A stretch of DNA of 52,786 bases from Bacteroidota bacterium (GTDB taxonomy: Bacteria; Bacteroidota; Bacteroidia; Chitinophagales; Saprospiraceae), in NCBI GenBank assembly GCA_963169325.1, contig CAUJEY010000204.1, forward strand, positions 1-52,786. The letters run 5' to 3'. Positions 23,225 through 30,661 of the stretch are shown in pieces. Position 1 is the stretch's first letter. Each line of letters opens with the position of its first letter. The position numbers and the translations under genes were made by a program. The notes under the pieces were generated by a model. It ran no database searches. It was not told where the DNA came from and was given only the letters and a program-made list of their open reading frames with translations.

Positions 23225-25525
23225 ATGACCAAACAGAAAAAAAAAGGCGGCAAAAAGTTGACCGCCAAAAATTTACAAATTGAAATCCTCAAATTTCTGC
23301 TCACGCAACCCAAAAAGCAGTTCACGCCCCGCCAACTCCTCGATTTGCTCAAAATTGAGAATAATAAAGACTCCGTTGAATATGCGTTGCTGCAACTGGA
23401 GCAGGCCGGCTCGGTAAATTCTTTCAAAGAGAACAAGTTTGGGGTTGCCTTGGAGCGTTTAACCGTCTCTAAAAAAGAGAATACGGGCGCAAAAATTGCG
23501 GGCGAGCCACTTAAAAAGGAGGTCGACCAGGCCAAAAAAACAAAAGCCGCCGTTCCTGCCGCACAAAAGAAAATCATCGAAGGCCGGGTGGATATGACCC
23601 GAACCGGTGCAGCCTATATCGTGGCCGACTCGCTGGATTCGGATGTCTATATCGCGCCAAAGTATATTCATGGCGCACTAAATGGCGACACGGTCCGGGT
23701 ATTGTTGTTTTCTTCGGCGCCAAGATTCCGTCGCGGCCAGCCACCGCGCAAACCGGAAGGCGAGGTGCTCGAAGTACTGAAGCGGGCCAATGAGTTTTTT
23801 ATCGGCACCCTGCGCAAAAGCCGGAAATACGCCTTGTTTTTGCCCGATAACCCGAATATGCCGGTGGATATCTACGTGCCGCTCGAAGCTTGTGGCGATG
23901 CCCGCGACGGTGAAAAAGTGGTGGTGCGTGTTACCGACTGGCAAGAAGGAAAGGGACGTGTCCCGATGGGGAAAGTGACCCAAACCCTGGGCGATGCGGG
24001 AGGGAACGACTTCGAGATGAAAAAAATCCTGATCAATGCCGGCTTCGAACTGATGCACTCTGAAGAGGCGCTGGCAGAAGCCGACCGTATACCGGAACGG
24101 ATTTCTCCGCAGGAGATCAGCCTCCGCCGCGACTTCCGCGATGTGCTGACCTTCACCATCGACCCGGAGGACGCTAAGGATTTCGACGATGCCCTCAGCA
24201 TCCAAAAATTAGAAAACGGAAACTTGGAAATCGGGATTCATATCGCCGATGTGACTCATTACCTGAAACCCGATTCGTCGATGGATGCCGAAGCCCTGCG
24301 CCGCAGTACTTCGGTGTATCTGGTGGACCGCGTTAATCCGATGCTGCCTGAAAAACTGTCGAATAACCTCTGCTCTTTGGTCCCTTACCAGGACCGGCTG
24401 ACTTTTTCGGCGGTTTTTGCTTTTGACCAAAAGGACCAAATTGTATCGCGCTGGTTTGGCAAAACCGTCATTCACTCCGCCAAACGGTTCTCCTACGAAG
24501 AAGCCCAAACCATTCTCGAAGATCAACCGGCAGAAGCGCTGCGGCAACTGACTATTTACGACCAACTCGAATGGGCCGTAAAAACGCTCAACAAACTGTC
24601 TAAAAAAATGCGGCTCGAGCGCGAGCGCAACGGCGCCATCGGTTTCGACTCGGAGGAGGTGCGATTCCGGTTGGCTGAAGACGGTACGCCGATCGAAGCC
24701 TATGTAAAAGAACGAAAAGACGCGCACCTGCTGATTGAAGATTTTATGCTGCTGGCCAATAAAGAAGTGGCCTGGTTCATCGAACAAAAGGCGGCCGCAC
24801 AACAGGAAATACCTTTTGTGTACCGCGTTCACGATCTGCCGGACATGGAAAAAGTGGCCGAATTCGCCCGCTTTGCCGCTGAAATGGGGCATAAGATGAA
24901 AGTGGATACGCCGAAACATATTGCCCAGTCCTATAATTCGCTGATGCGCGCGGCTCAAAAAGACGAACGGCTGAAACTGCTGGAGCCCCTGGCGATTCGA
25001 ACTATGGCCAAAGCCGTGTACTCTACCAACAATATCGGCCACTACGGGCTTGGGTTCACACATTACGCCCACTTCACGTCGCCCATACGCCGCTATGCCG
25101 ACGTGCTGGCCCATCGCCTCCTGTACCGCAACCTCGACGGGCGCACGTTCCGGATGGATAAGACCAAACTGGAGGAACAGTGCAAACACATCAGCACCCA
25201 GGAAAAAAAGGCGGCCGATGCCGAGCGCGAAAGTATCAAATACAAACAAGCCGAACTACTGCGGCGGCATCTCGGGGAAGAATTTGAAGGATATATCAGC
25301 GGCATGATCGAGCGCGGCTTTTTTGTGGCTTTGCCTGGCTCCTTAGCCGAAGGAATGGTGGAATTCAAATACCTGGACGATACCTATATCCTTCAGGAAG
25401 GAAACTTGCGCGCTAAAGGTCGCCGATATGGCAAGTCGATCAAAATGGGCGACCGGGTCCGCGTCCGGATCACCGCGGTGGATTTGCAGAAGCGACAAAT
25501 CGAGATGGAGCTGGTGGAGGAATAG
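23225..25525 (+). CDS. rnr: Ribonuclease R
   Basis: 766 residues. Basic N-terminal tail (TKQKKKGGKK), a winged-helix region (about 15-75), two cold-shock/OB domains (about 120-290), the RNB catalytic domain (about 290-640) and an S1 domain (about 680-765). The catalytic signature DPEDAKDFDDALS starts at D313, with D313, D319, D321 and D322 as metal ligands. HYGLGFTHYAHFTSPIRRYADVLAHRLL is the RNB end motif. It degrades structured RNA 3' to 5'. Stand-alone gene; the region after the stop is packed with repeats. Confidence 0.95.
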   Translation: MTKQKKKGGKKLTAKNLQIEILKFLLTQPKKQFTPRQLLDLLKIENNKDSVEYALLQLEQAGSVNSFKENKFGVALERLTVSKKENTGAKIAGEPLKKEVDQAKKTKAAVPAAQKKIIEGRVDMTRTGAAYIVADSLDSDVYIAPKYIHGALNGDTVRVLLFSSAPRFRRGQPPRKPEGEVLEVLKRANEFFIGTLRKSRKYALFLPDNPNMPVDIYVPLEACGDARDGEKVVVRVTDWQEGKGRVPMGKVTQTLGDAGGNDFEMKKILINAGFELMHSEEALAEADRIPERISPQEISLRRDFRDVLTFTIDPEDAKDFDDALSIQKLENGNLEIGIHIADVTHYLKPDSSMDAEALRRSTSVYLVDRVNPMLPEKLSNNLCSLVPYQDRLTFSAVFAFDQKDQIVSRWFGKTVIHSAKRFSYEEAQTILEDQPAEALRQLTIYDQLEWAVKTLNKLSKKMRLERERNGAIGFDSEEVRFRLAEDGTPIEAYVKERKDAHLLIEDFMLLANKEVAWFIEQKAAAQQEIPFVYRVHDLPDMEKVAEFARFAAEMGHKMKVDTPKHIAQSYNSLMRAAQKDERLKLLEPLAIRTMAKAVYSTNNIGHYGLGFTHYAHFTSPIRRYADVLAHRLLYRNLDGRTFRMDKTKLEEQCKHISTQEKKAADAERESIKYKQAELLRRHLGEEFEGYISGMIERGFFVALPGSLAEGMVEFKYLDDTYILQEGNLRAKGRRYGKSIKMGDRVRVRITAVDLQKRQIEMELVEE

Positions 25526-25606
25526 GGGTTTCGAGGAATAGGGGTTTGGAGGTTTGGGGGTTTGGAGGTTTCTGGTTTGAGGGGTTAGGAGGTTTCTGGA
25601 GGCGTC
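25526..25606 (+). repeat. GGTTTGGAGG-type 7-8-bp repeats
   Basis: Starts within a base of the rnr stop codon. Units of GGTTTGGA/GGTTTGGG, then GGTTTCTGGTTTGAGGGG, the same phrase seen at 13385-13400. Confidence 0.8.
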
Positions 25607-25697
25607 ATTGACCTCATTGACCACATATAAAACACATTGACCACATATAAAACACATTGACCACATTTAAAACACATTGACCACATTTTAAAAAAAA
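25607..25697 (+). repeat. 20-bp tandem repeat
   Basis: Period exactly 20: CCACATATAAAACACATTGA at 25621-25640 and 25641-25660, CCACATTTAAAACACATTGA at 25661-25680. Degenerate half copies lie on either side. Confidence 0.9.
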
Positions 25698-25730
25698 ACA
25701 CCCCGCTTCCCGGAAGACCGGGAGCGGGGT
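25690..25730 (-). terminator. Terminator of the basic secreted protein gene
   Basis: Stem CCCCGCTTCCCGG (25701-25713) / CCGGGAGCGGGG (25718-25729), one bulged T, loop AAGA. On the minus strand it is followed by TGTTTTTTTTT. It lies 36 bp beyond the stop codon at 25766. Confidence 0.8.
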
Positions 25731-25765
25731 GGATTGTTGTCGTGGTTGTTGTATTAGCCGCCTGT

Positions 25766-26275
25766 TTATTTACCTTTTCGGTTTTCGGTGCCTGGAGTCG
25801 GTTTGTCCCCGGCTTTGCGGCTTTTTTGTTCGCTTGGGGCAGGAGCCGGTTTAGATGTCGGGGATTTTTCCCCTCCGGTGCGCTCCTGGTCGCGTTTGCG
25901 TTCGCCTTGCTGCCGGCCTTTGTTGTCATCATCGTCTCTGTCCCGACCTCTTTTACCTTCGGCTTTATCTTTTGATTTGTTTTTGTTTTTGAATTTGCCT
26001 TTACTTTTCCCCTTGCCTTTTCCTTTCTTGCCTTTTTCTCCTTTTTCTACCCGATCCTTTTTGCCGCCTTTGCCTTTGCCGCTATATGCGGAACCATTAG
26101 AACGTTCCTCTGCGCGCCCAATTTTATCGGCATCTTTGGTAGATTTTGCCTTCTCCATCCGCTCGGTTTTATTGGCGGGAGCGGTTTCAGGTTGAGCCGC
26201 CGGCCTGTTTTGCGCGAGGGCGACTACAGAGGCAATCAGGGCAACGAAAGCAGTTAACACGAATTTCTTCATCAT
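25766..26275 (-). CDS. Exported, extremely basic, disordered protein
   Basis: 169 residues. A clear signal peptide (MKKFVLTAFVALIASVVALAQ) is followed by ~147 residues with almost no hydrophobic amino acids. They are rich in Lys, Gly, Arg, Glu, Asp, Pro and Ser, e.g. KGKGGKKDRVEKGEKGKKGK and KGRQQGERKRDQER. No domain is recognisable and it should be intrinsically disordered. A strong terminator follows it and it has its own untranslated upstream region, so it looks like a real single-gene unit. Possible roles (binding surface polysaccharide, nucleic acid or cell wall by charge) are inference only. Confidence 0.7.
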   Translation of the reverse strand: MMKKFVLTAFVALIASVVALAQNRPAAQPETAPANKTERMEKAKSTKDADKIGRAEERSNGSAYSGKGKGGKKDRVEKGEKGKKGKGKGKSKGKFKNKNKSKDKAEGKRGRDRDDDDNKGRQQGERKRDQERTGGEKSPTSKPAPAPSEQKSRKAGDKPTPGTENRKGK

Positions 26276-26421
26276 GGATAAATTAATTTTGTTTTTAAAC
26301 AGACCTTTATACGCTTCAATGCGCTAAAAGATACTTGCTAAACGAAACTTAACAAATTTTTAGGTAAAAGTTTCCTGCTTCGGCGCGAAAGGGGGTTTCT
26401 TTGAGAAAATTTGTAAACACG

Positions 26422-27714
26422 ATGACGAATCGCCGCAGTTTTATCCGCCAAACCGCTGCCATGCTCGGTGGCCTCGCCTTACACCAATCCGCCCAGGCTG
26501 CTTTCCTGAAAGACCTGCCGGAATCTGATCGGTCCGGAGACCTCGGTACAATCCGGAATCCGAAATCCGAAGACGATTTTTGGCGGCAGATACGTTTGGC
26601 GTATGCCTCCAGTCCGAACATTATCAACCTGAACAACGGCGGCGTATCTCCCGCGCCCAGGGCGACCCTGGATGCGCTGGATTATTACAACCGTTTATGC
26701 AACGAAGCGCCCTCATATTACATGTGGCGCATATTGGAACAGGACCGGGAACCGCTGCGCTACAACCTGGCAGCGCTGGCCGGCGCCGACCCGGAAGAGA
26801 TTGCCCTGAACCGAAACTCGACGGAAGCGCTCAATACCGTCATTTTTGGACTGAACCTGAAGGCCGGCGATGAGGTAGTGCTGTCCAAATACGATTATCC
26901 CAACATGATACACGCCTGGAAACAGCGCGAAAAACGAGAAGGCATCCGCCTGGTATGGGCAGATTTCGACTTGCCCAGCGAGGATGCCGATACGCTGATT
27001 CAAGCCTTCGTATCTAAATTTACCGACCGAACCAAGGTGGTACACCTGACGCATATTATCAATTGGTGCGGACAAATTCTTCCGGTACGCCGTATTGCCG
27101 ATGCGGCGCACGCCCGCGGCATTGAGGTGTTGATTGACGGCGCGCACTCCTTTGGTTTGCTCGATTATAAAATACCGGACCTGGGCGGCGATTATTTTGG
27201 CACCAGCCTGCATAAGTGGTTGAGCGCGCCGTTTGGCAACGGAATGTTGTGGATTAAAAAGGAAAAAATCCCGAATGTCTGGTCTTTGCTCTCCAGCGAT
27301 AAACCCGACGGCGACAATATCCGAAAGTTTGAATCCCTGGGTACCCGCAGTTTTCCGGTGGAAATGGCGACCGGATACTCCCTCGATTTGCACAACCTGA
27401 TCGGTTCGGCCCGCAAGCAACAGCGCCTGCATTACCTGAAAAACTATTGGATGGAGCAAGTGCGCGATTTGCCGGGTATTCAATTTTACACGCCGCTACA
27501 TCCGGATTGGGGCTGCGCCATCGGCACGTTTGCGATAGCAGGGCAAAAGGCAGGCGCCGTTTCAGAAGCCCTTTTTACAAACTGGAAAATTCATACGACG
27601 GCGATCACCTGGGAAAAAGTGGACGGCGTACGGGTGACGCCGCATGTGTACACTACGGAGGCGGAGTTGGACAAGTTGGTCAAAGTAATCACAGAGATGA
27701 CGCAAAAACGGTAA
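26422..27714 (+). CDS. Tat-exported class V aminotransferase-fold PLP enzyme
   Basis: 430 residues from the ATG at 26422; a TTG at 26401 would add seven residues before the Tat motif. The N-terminus TNRRSFIRQTAAMLGGLALHQ is a twin-arginine signal. The body resembles isopenicillin-N-epimerase/cysteine-desulfurase-like enzymes: NLNNGGVSPAP, LNRNSTEALNTVIFGLNL, VLIDGAHSFGLLD (D binding the pyridine ring) and GTSLHKWLSAPFGNG with PLP lysine K265. PLP enzymes fold with cofactor in the cytoplasm, which fits Tat export. The linker after the signal peptide (residues ~43-50, IRNPKSED) is encoded by three AATCCGN heptamers. Substrate unknown. Confidence 0.85.
   Translation: MTNRRSFIRQTAAMLGGLALHQSAQAAFLKDLPESDRSGDLGTIRNPKSEDDFWRQIRLAYASSPNIINLNNGGVSPAPRATLDALDYYNRLCNEAPSYYMWRILEQDREPLRYNLAALAGADPEEIALNRNSTEALNTVIFGLNLKAGDEVVLSKYDYPNMIHAWKQREKREGIRLVWADFDLPSEDADTLIQAFVSKFTDRTKVVHLTHIINWCGQILPVRRIADAAHARGIEVLIDGAHSFGLLDYKIPDLGGDYFGTSLHKWLSAPFGNGMLWIKKEKIPNVWSLLSSDKPDGDNIRKFESLGTRSFPVEMATGYSLDLHNLIGSARKQQRLHYLKNYWMEQVRDLPGIQFYTPLHPDWGCAIGTFAIAGQKAGAVSEALFTNWKIHTTAITWEKVDGVRVTPHVYTTEAELDKLVKVITEMTQKR
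26550..26571 (+). repeat. AATCCGN heptamers inside a coding sequence
   Basis: AATCCGG AATCCGA AATCCGA in tandem, in frame, within the linker of the Tat-exported PLP enzyme. Related units form the inverted repeat at 28595-28650. Confidence 0.7.
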
Positions 27715-27739
27715 ACCGGTAAATTATTCTGCGCGGCAA

Positions 27740-27769
27740 TTGTTGCTGCGGCAATACCCACTATCTTTG
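27740..27769 (+). promoter_or_regulatory. Promoter of the PaaG-type gene
   Basis: TTG (27740-27742), a 19-nt spacer and a perfect TATCTTTG (27762-27769). Confidence 0.65.
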
Positions 27770-27804
27770 CGGGCTATTTTTACATGCATCAAGTCCTTAA
27801 AAAA

Positions 27805-28584
27805 ATGCCCGATCATATCCTTTTTTCCGTTGAAAACCAGGTTGCGCGGATTGTCCTGAACAGGCCGCAAGTGTTTAATTCCATGCACCATGCGATGCGT
27901 CAGGAAATATTGGCGGCGCTTGAAACCTGTAAAAACGATCCCGCGATCCGGGCCGTGTACCTGACCGGCACGGGTAAAGCTTTTTGCGCAGGTGAGGATT
28001 TGCAGGAAGTGACTGACCCCAACGGCCCTTCCCTGAATGAGATCATATCGACAGGTTACAACCCGATCGTGCTGAGCATCCGCAACCTGGAAAAGCCCGT
28101 GGTGTGCGCCGTGAATGGAGTTGCTGCCGGCGCCGGCGCCAATATTGCGTTGGCTTGCGACATTACAGTGGCTACAGCCTCCGCTTCGTTTACCCAGGCA
28201 TTTTCCAAAATCGGCTTGATCCCCGACAGCGGCGGCACCTGGACCCTTCCGCGCCTTGTCGGGCTGCAACGGGCAACAGCGCTGATGATGTTGTCCGACA
28301 AAATTCCGGCTTCCGAAGCCTCAGCGATGGGGATGATCTGGAAAACTTTTCCCGACGAAACTTTTGCCGAAGATAGCCTTAAAATAGCCGAAACGCTGGC
28401 CCAAATGCCGACCCAGGGCCTCGGCCTCACCAAACGCGCGCTCAACCGGGCCTTTTCCCATGATTTTGCCGCCCAACTGACTGTTGAAGACGAGTTGCAA
28501 ACTGCCGCCGGCAAAACAAACGATTACAAGGAGGGCGTGTCGGCCTTTCTGGAAAAACGCAAACCCAATTTCACCGGAAACTAA
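27805..28584 (+). CDS. paaG: PaaG-type enoyl-CoA hydratase/isomerase
   Basis: 259 residues. I start at the ATG 27805 (MPDHILFSVENQ), which aligns with E. coli PaaG; an ATG at 27784 would lie only 14 nt past the -7 box. The crotonase fold shows LTGTGKAFCAGEDLQ, CAVNGVAAGAGANIALACD (oxyanion hole; the first catalytic Glu of hydratases is absent), FSKIGLIPDSGGTW with the isomerase Asp, and the ending YKEGVSAFLEKRKPNFTG. These features fit 1,2-epoxyphenylacetyl-CoA isomerase of phenylacetate breakdown better than a beta-oxidation hydratase. No other paa genes are in the window, so the pathway role is inferred from sequence alone. Confidence 0.82.
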   Translation: MPDHILFSVENQVARIVLNRPQVFNSMHHAMRQEILAALETCKNDPAIRAVYLTGTGKAFCAGEDLQEVTDPNGPSLNEIISTGYNPIVLSIRNLEKPVVCAVNGVAAGAGANIALACDITVATASASFTQAFSKIGLIPDSGGTWTLPRLVGLQRATALMMLSDKIPASEASAMGMIWKTFPDETFAEDSLKIAETLAQMPTQGLGLTKRALNRAFSHDFAAQLTVEDELQTAAGKTNDYKEGVSAFLEKRKPNFTGN

Positions 28585-28594
28585 ATAATTACGG

Positions 28595-28650
28595 CTTGCG
28601 GATTCCGGAATGCGGATTATTCCACCATCCGCAATCCGTATTCCGCAATC
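28595..28650. repeat. Inverted repeat of GCGGATT-type heptamers
   Basis: Left arm 28595-28617, right arm 28627-28649, three mismatches in 23 bp and a 9-nt loop. Both arms are made of GCGGATT/CCGGAAT units. It fills the gap between the crotonase and lysozyme genes. Confidence 0.85.
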
Positions 28651-28653
28651 GAT

Positions 28654-29487
28654 ATGTCTTTTCCCTGGCGAAAACTACTCATTTTTCCGTCGTCTTCCGG
28701 GCGCCGGAAAAGCCGTTCTGCAAAAACCTTGTTGCCGGCGCTGTTGGTTCTATTCGCTATTGCGTTATGGATCAGCCCGGTGTTGCGGTACACGGTGTTG
28801 TCCGTTTTGGACTACCCCTTCCATTATAAAGAGTACAAACATTTTGGCATACGGATTCCCGGAGATTACCAGATTCATGGCATCGACGTCAGCCGGTATC
28901 AAAGCCGGATAGATTGGGAACGGGTAAAAAAAATGCGCGTCGGAGACATGCGTATCGACTTTGCCTTTATAAAAGCCACCGAAGGTACCTGGATAGAAGA
29001 CCCTTGGTTTGACCATAACTGGGAAAATGCGCGTAAACAAGGCGTTATCCGGGGTGCATACCACTATTTTTTACCCAATGTTAGTCCGCGTGCACAGGCG
29101 AACCGGTTTGCCCAAACCGTTCGCCTGCGATCCGGCGATCTGCCGCCGGTAGTGGATGTGGAAGAAACACGCGGGATGGATAAAACCCAGGTGCGGAAGT
29201 ATACCAGAGATTTTCTGAGCCTGCTGGAAAAACAATTCAACGTAAAACCCATCATATACACGAACCGGGATTTTTACAAAAACCATTTTGCCAATCAACC
29301 CGAATTCAAACCGTATCGTTTCTGGATTGCCCATTACCACGTGGCCAAACTGAACATGCCCGACGACAGTAAATGGCATTTCTGGCAACACAGCGACCGC
29401 GGTACCGTAAACGGCATCAATGAACCGGTTGATTTTAATGTTTTTTATGGCGACAGCGCCGCGCTGCGGCGGATGTGTGTGCCGTAG
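28654..29487 (+). CDS. GH25 lysozyme-family muramidase, membrane-anchored
   Basis: 277 residues. The N-terminus is basic (RRKSRSAK) and followed by one membrane segment (about 26-45, LLPALLVLFAIALWI), so the protein is probably anchored with its catalytic part in the periplasm. The GH25 fold shows IHGIDVSRYQ (D78), IDFAFIKATEGTW, GAYHYFLPN, PPVVDVEE (catalytic D168/E170 region), KPIIYTNRDFY and DFNVFYGD. It should cleave the MurNAc-GlcNAc bond of peptidoglycan. It begins 3 bp after the heptamer inverted repeat and probably shares the paaG transcript unless that repeat ends it. Confidence 0.93.
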   Translation: MSFPWRKLLIFPSSSGRRKSRSAKTLLPALLVLFAIALWISPVLRYTVLSVLDYPFHYKEYKHFGIRIPGDYQIHGIDVSRYQSRIDWERVKKMRVGDMRIDFAFIKATEGTWIEDPWFDHNWENARKQGVIRGAYHYFLPNVSPRAQANRFAQTVRLRSGDLPPVVDVEETRGMDKTQVRKYTRDFLSLLEKQFNVKPIIYTNRDFYKNHFANQPEFKPYRFWIAHYHVAKLNMPDDSKWHFWQHSDRGTVNGINEPVDFNVFYGDSAALRRMCVP

Positions 29488-29492
29488 GGGGT

Positions 29493-29523
29493 GATTTGTT
29501 GATTTGTTGATTTGTTGATTTGA
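29493..29523 (+). repeat. GATTTGTT octamer tandem repeat
   Basis: About four 8-bp units GATTTGTT directly after the lysozyme gene and before the convergent secreted-protein gene. Confidence 0.8.
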
Positions 29524-29539
29524 GACCCGAAAAATCTGT

Positions 29540-30424
29540 TCAAAATTCCACTTCAATATCCTGTATCACCCGCTTATTGGCTGTTTGTACCCGCACGGTG
29601 TATTTCCCTGGTTTCAGGTTCCAGGCTTGTAAGCGCAGTCCGGAGCGGTGTTCGCCGGCTATTGCCGTTTCGTTTTCGCGCAAGGTTTTTATGAGTTTAC
29701 CTTCGGCGTCGAGTAGGAGGGTGCTGAGTTTTTCGTCCTTCGCCAGGGTGTATTTGAAATTGCTCTCTACGATCAGGGCTTTGCCCAGGTCGGCGCGTTC
29801 GCCGGGCACTTCGCGACTTTCGTATTGTACCCGGTAACCGGGCATCTTTTGACCTAACAGGTCAGCGGTAAGTTTGGTCAGCGCGGCATCGCCGATGCTG
29901 GCCAGGCTGTGTCCATTAGTCACACACCAGACGGCCGATTGTGCTGCCGGGTCGTCTGTTTTACCGTTTTCATGGAGCAATTTCAGCAACTGACACAGTT
30001 TTTCGGGCGCCATGGCGCCTACGGCAAACGGCGTGCCGGTACTTGGCGAACGATCGCCGGCCTGGGTGCAAAAGGTCTTCAGGCTGATTTCGGCAGGGGT
30101 TTTAGTATTGACGGCCAGTGACTTAGCCTCTGCCACCACGAGCGTTTGCATGGAAGAATCGGCCGGTTCCATCAGCAAGCCCTGCGGGATTTGTACACGC
30201 AGAAATTGTCCTTGCAGGTTCCGGCAAGTGAGCGTTATACTTTCGCCCTGATGCCCGCCCGTGGCGGTGATAGTGAGGGCGATTCGTTTTTGGGCCAGGG
30301 CTTCGAAAAGGCTCAGGGTGGTGGGCGCGGGCGATTTGCCGGAGGCCTTCGGTTTGTTTTTTTGCGCGTACAGGGTGGACGCGAGCAGCAGGAGCAAGAA
30401 GGGTAGCAGGATGCGTTTTTGCAT
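29540..30424 (-). CDS. Secreted protein of unknown function
   Basis: 294 residues from the ATG at 30424 (MQKRILLPFLLLLLASTLYAQ, a clean signal peptide); an in-frame ATG at 30448 would add eight residues before it. The mature region has a beta-rich first part (TLSLFEALAQKRIALTITATGG) and a middle section with two Cys (FCTQAGD, KLCQLLKLL, WCVTNGHSLASIGD). The C-terminus (LDAEGKLIKTLRENE, LQAWNLKPGKYTVRVQ) resembles a T9SS/FlgD-like Ig fold but lacks the full sorting consensus. Probably periplasmic or surface. Not recognised further. Confidence 0.72.
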   Translation of the reverse strand: MQKRILLPFLLLLLASTLYAQKNKPKASGKSPAPTTLSLFEALAQKRIALTITATGGHQGESITLTCRNLQGQFLRVQIPQGLLMEPADSSMQTLVVAEAKSLAVNTKTPAEISLKTFCTQAGDRSPSTGTPFAVGAMAPEKLCQLLKLLHENGKTDDPAAQSAVWCVTNGHSLASIGDAALTKLTADLLGQKMPGYRVQYESREVPGERADLGKALIVESNFKYTLAKDEKLSTLLLDAEGKLIKTLRENETAIAGEHRSGLRLQAWNLKPGKYTVRVQTANKRVIQDIEVEF

Positions 30425-30661
30425 GTATGTCAGTGATTTGGGGTTCAAACGATGGGAAGGGGAGTTTTCGTTCGGGGGGATGAAAGATTTAAGTATTACG
30501 GATTTCGGTTAAGGGATTAGATCAGTGCGTTTTTTATTGAGTTTCAAAAGAATTTATTGGAGGAGAAGGTAATGTTAAAATTATATAAGTTTGCGGTTCT
30601 TTGAGGGTTGCGAATCAAGCGCCTTGCCCGTCGGACCATTTGATTTTCAACATCTGAAATC
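30425..30661. promoter_or_regulatory. Divergent intergenic region with a -7 box for the giant surface protein
   Basis: 237 nt. On the plus strand a perfect TAAGTTTG lies at 30586-30593, with no convincing TTG at 19-21 nt upstream. It gives a leader of about 60 nt before the ATG at 30662. No clear minus-strand promoter for the secreted protein gene. Confidence 0.45.

Noticed and set aside
25607-25697. CRISPR array or replication iterons
   Set aside because: Units are directly abutting with no unique spacers, no cas genes or dnaA/rep gene nearby, and no AT-rich origin structure beside them.
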